Shown here piece by piece: positions 62,241 through 64,000 of a DNA stretch of 64,000 nt (within the stretch, counting starts at the first letter, position 1; every line of letters starts with the position of its first letter). A program made the translations under genes and the position numbers. Under the pieces are notes generated by a model. That model was not told where the DNA came from and ran no database searches. It saw only the letters and a list, made by a program, of their open reading frames with translations. Source of the DNA: JAJDZL01 sp965221175 (GTDB lineage Bacteria > Pseudomonadota > Gammaproteobacteria > Arenicellales > JAJDZL01). The DNA lies in NCBI GenBank assembly GCA_965221175.1, contig OZ244867.1:1240001-1304000 (forward strand), in the 5' to 3' direction.

Positions 62241-63820
62241 TAGTGCCGTGACTCACTCACAAGTTGTAACGATCTGATCTCTTCAAGGATGATGCGGTGA
62301 ATTTCATCTCGCAAGTCTCGCCCAACAGCTCCATTAACGCTTTCAGAACTCGACTGTGCTGATGAACCGTTAGGTTCAAATCCACTGGAAAATGAGTAGT
62401 CGATTGGCCCATCACCCCGACTATAGGATCGTACTGTAGGCAATGCGAGGTTGTCGAACTCTCTCATGTCGACAGTTTCATCCTTGCTATAAGCAACCTT
62501 CGACCACTGCACCAGATGCTGCGGTCCAACGTTCTCTCCGACTGAGCTTCTGCCGAAAAATCCAGTGCCGACAGTCATCGTGGGAGCTAGATTCGTATCA
62601 AATCCCGAAGCGCCGGTACTGCACGGCGCATTCACTGGAGTTCTAAGAACATTGAGATGAGCCCCGAATTCAAGAATCACTTTCTGATCCTTACAGTGAA
62701 TGGCTGCTGAATGCCCGCTTCCCATTCGACGCACCATTGCACTGCACGCTTTGAACGCTGTATCTCGATTGGAAACCGTATAAAACCCCAAAACCGGACA
62801 TAGCTTTTCCCGGCTTAATACATAGTCATCACCAATTCGTTCGAGAGGCGTCACTAGAACTCTAGTTTTGGCTGGGACTCGAATTCTAGCCCGTTCCGCA
62901 ATCCATTCAGCAGACTGGCCGATGACAGCTGTATCAAATGCATCTTCCGGAAACAGCACATCCGCCAGGCGGTCGCGCTCCTCATCACTGCACAGGTAAC
63001 ATCCATTGTTTTGTAACGCCACAATCAGTGCGTCGCTGATTGATTTATGGGCAATTACGGCAGATTCATTGGTACACAAAACACTGTTGTCAAACGCCTT
63101 GCTGTCCGAAATGCACTTTGCAGCATGTTCGATATCAGCGGATTCATCGACAAATGCCGGACAATTGCCCGGACCGACACCGAGTGCAGGATTACCTGAA
63201 CTGTACGCAGCCCGGACCATTGGAGAACCGCCTGTGGCCAGTATCACATCAACTCGTTCAGAACTCATTACCGCGTGGATGACCTCCAAGGTTGGATTCT
63301 CAATGACTTGGACGACACCATCCGGTGCGCCTGCCTTCTCAACAGCCTCGGCGAGTTTTAGTGTGGCATCTGTGCAGCACTCTTTCGCTGCTGGGTGCGG
63401 ACTTATTACAATCGAATTTCGGGTCATCAAGGCGAGTAATACCTTGAAGAATACCGAGCAAACTGGATTGGTAGAAGGAGTCAATGCAAAAACAACTCCT
63501 GCAGGACGAGGAATTTCGACTACTTGTCGTTGGTGGTCAACTCGGTGGCTGGTAAAATTCTGATCCTTGTAATATTCGAAAATCCCCTCACTGCACATCC
63601 GATTTTTGATTTCCTTGTGATCGGCATTGCCGAATCCAGTTTCAGCCACTGCCCAGTCTGCATACTTTCGAGCAGTCGCCTCACCTAGATCAGCAGCCGC
63701 TTTAGCAATTCGTAGAACATCTTCACGAGCGTAGTTCGCAAAGACGCTTCCTGCCCATTGAGCTCGATCGATTACCCGATTCGCTTGAAATACTGGTGTT
63801 GGATGTGAGTAAGTTGTCAT
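62240..63820 (-). CDS. CoA-acylating aldehyde dehydrogenase, microcompartment cargo
   Basis: 526 residues from the ATG at 63820; a TTG-started frame would add 28 basic residues, and neither start has a strong ribosome binding site. The fold is that of PduP/EutE/AdhE-type enzymes: NPALGVGPGNCP, and the catalytic cysteine in DNSVLCTNES (about residue 249). It would convert propionaldehyde to propionyl-CoA inside the compartment. After the catalytic part comes a linker of about 35 polar residues and a terminal amphipathic helix, LRDEIHRIILEEIRSL, typical of encapsulation peptides. It is the first shell-operon gene in view. Confidence 0.9.
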   Translation of the reverse strand: MTTYSHPTPVFQANRVIDRAQWAGSVFANYAREDVLRIAKAAADLGEATARKYADWAVAETGFGNADHKEIKNRMCSEGIFEYYKDQNFTSHRVDHQRQVVEIPRPAGVVFALTPSTNPVCSVFFKVLLALMTRNSIVISPHPAAKECCTDATLKLAEAVEKAGAPDGVVQVIENPTLEVIHAVMSSERVDVILATGGSPMVRAAYSSGNPALGVGPGNCPAFVDESADIEHAAKCISDSKAFDNSVLCTNESAVIAHKSISDALIVALQNNGCYLCSDEERDRLADVLFPEDAFDTAVIGQSAEWIAERARIRVPAKTRVLVTPLERIGDDYVLSREKLCPVLGFYTVSNRDTAFKACSAMVRRMGSGHSAAIHCKDQKVILEFGAHLNVLRTPVNAPCSTGASGFDTNLAPTMTVGTGFFGRSSVGENVGPQHLVQWSKVAYSKDETVDMREFDNLALPTVRSYSRGDGPIDYSFSSGFEPNGSSAQSSSESVNGAVGRDLRDEIHRIILEEIRSLQLVSESRH

Positions 63821-64000
63821 TTGGCTAAGATTCAGCTGTCTCCGTACGGCACTTCGCCTTGTAGAGCAAATTCTATTTGCTGCCAAATGATTGATTCTTG
63901 ACAATCCAACTCAATCTTTTGACTTCAGAGCATAGCTTATCTCAGACTGGGTAGAACCGAAATTCAGCCAACTTGACCGCCTGACGAAATTCATACAACC

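Noticed and set aside
1..64000. Genome-wide reassignment of TAG
   Set aside because: TAG closes several well-defined genes (tdm, livG, livH, both YHS genes), so a general code change is excluded; only local readthrough remains possible.
1..64000. CRISPR arrays, rRNA genes, prophage structural genes
   Set aside because: No regularly spaced repeats, rRNA-like sequence or phage proteins were seen on either strand.

Overview
The window looks like a chromosomal segment of a marine, sulfur-oxidising, methylated-amine-using proteobacterium with moderate G+C. Gene content points to a gammaproteobacterium, but no taxonomic marker gene is present, so that is inference. Signs of decay (a glycosyltransferase relic, an IS relic, and amber stops inside soxB and inside a tandem-thioredoxin gene), together with a stand-alone type I polyketide synthase, would fit a host-associated bacterium such as a sponge symbiont. 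This is not proven.

Layout. 0-4.9 kb (minus): an amine-catabolism operon with an HpaB-type flavin monooxygenase, a Rid protein, a class III aminotransferase and a dimethylamine-dehydrogenase-like iron-sulfur flavoprotein that runs off the left edge. 5-5.6 kb: a DUF1127 protein and a 28-residue membrane peptide. 6.1-8.2 kb: leuC-leuD. 8.2-12.2 kb: an MFS transporter, a HAD dehalogenase-like protein, tRNA-Val(CAC), an EamA transporter and a periplasmic adaptor protein. 12.4-17.8 kb: a two-gene NTPase cassette, in which a DUF4143 ATPase overlaps by ATGA a 1356-residue NACHT-like protein ending in a PD-(D/E)xK-like domain. It is preceded by a perfect 17-bp palindrome and is the best candidate here for an undescribed defence system.

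18-33.2 kb: methylated-amine metabolism. It holds trimethylamine N-oxide demethylase (tdm), a Liv-type ABC importer, an RNA ligase, trimethylamine monooxygenase (tmm), and gmaS-mgsA-mgsB-mgsC plus a small conserved-looking gene. Together these give TMA to TMAO to dimethylamine, and methylamine to gamma-glutamylmethylamide to N-methylglutamate. The flavoprotein at the left edge may fill the dimethylamine step.

33.4-40.2 kb: tolC-like gene and soxXYZAKB-soxW (minus; no soxCD), with a divergent persulfide-sensor-type ArsR regulator. soxB carries two in-frame TAG codons. 40.3-47.8 kb: one 2499-residue PKS (KS-AT-DH-MT-ER-KR-ACP) directly downstream of the ArsR gene. 47.9-52.6 kb: an IS1634-type transposase, a tandem-thioredoxin gene with another in-frame TAG, a Mug-type DNA glycosylase and a lipoate-ligase-like protein.

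52.7-64 kb: a bacterial microcompartment locus of the aminoacetone / 1-amino-2-propanol (RMM) type. It encodes an SDR, a class III PLP enzyme, an APH-fold kinase, a CoA-acylating aldehyde dehydrogenase with a C-terminal encapsulation-like helix, two BMC-T, one BMC-H and one BMC-P shell proteins, and an unassigned partner. It is interrupted by two YHS-domain paralogues, an IS relic, a second DUF4143 ATPase and a glycosyltransferase pseudogene.
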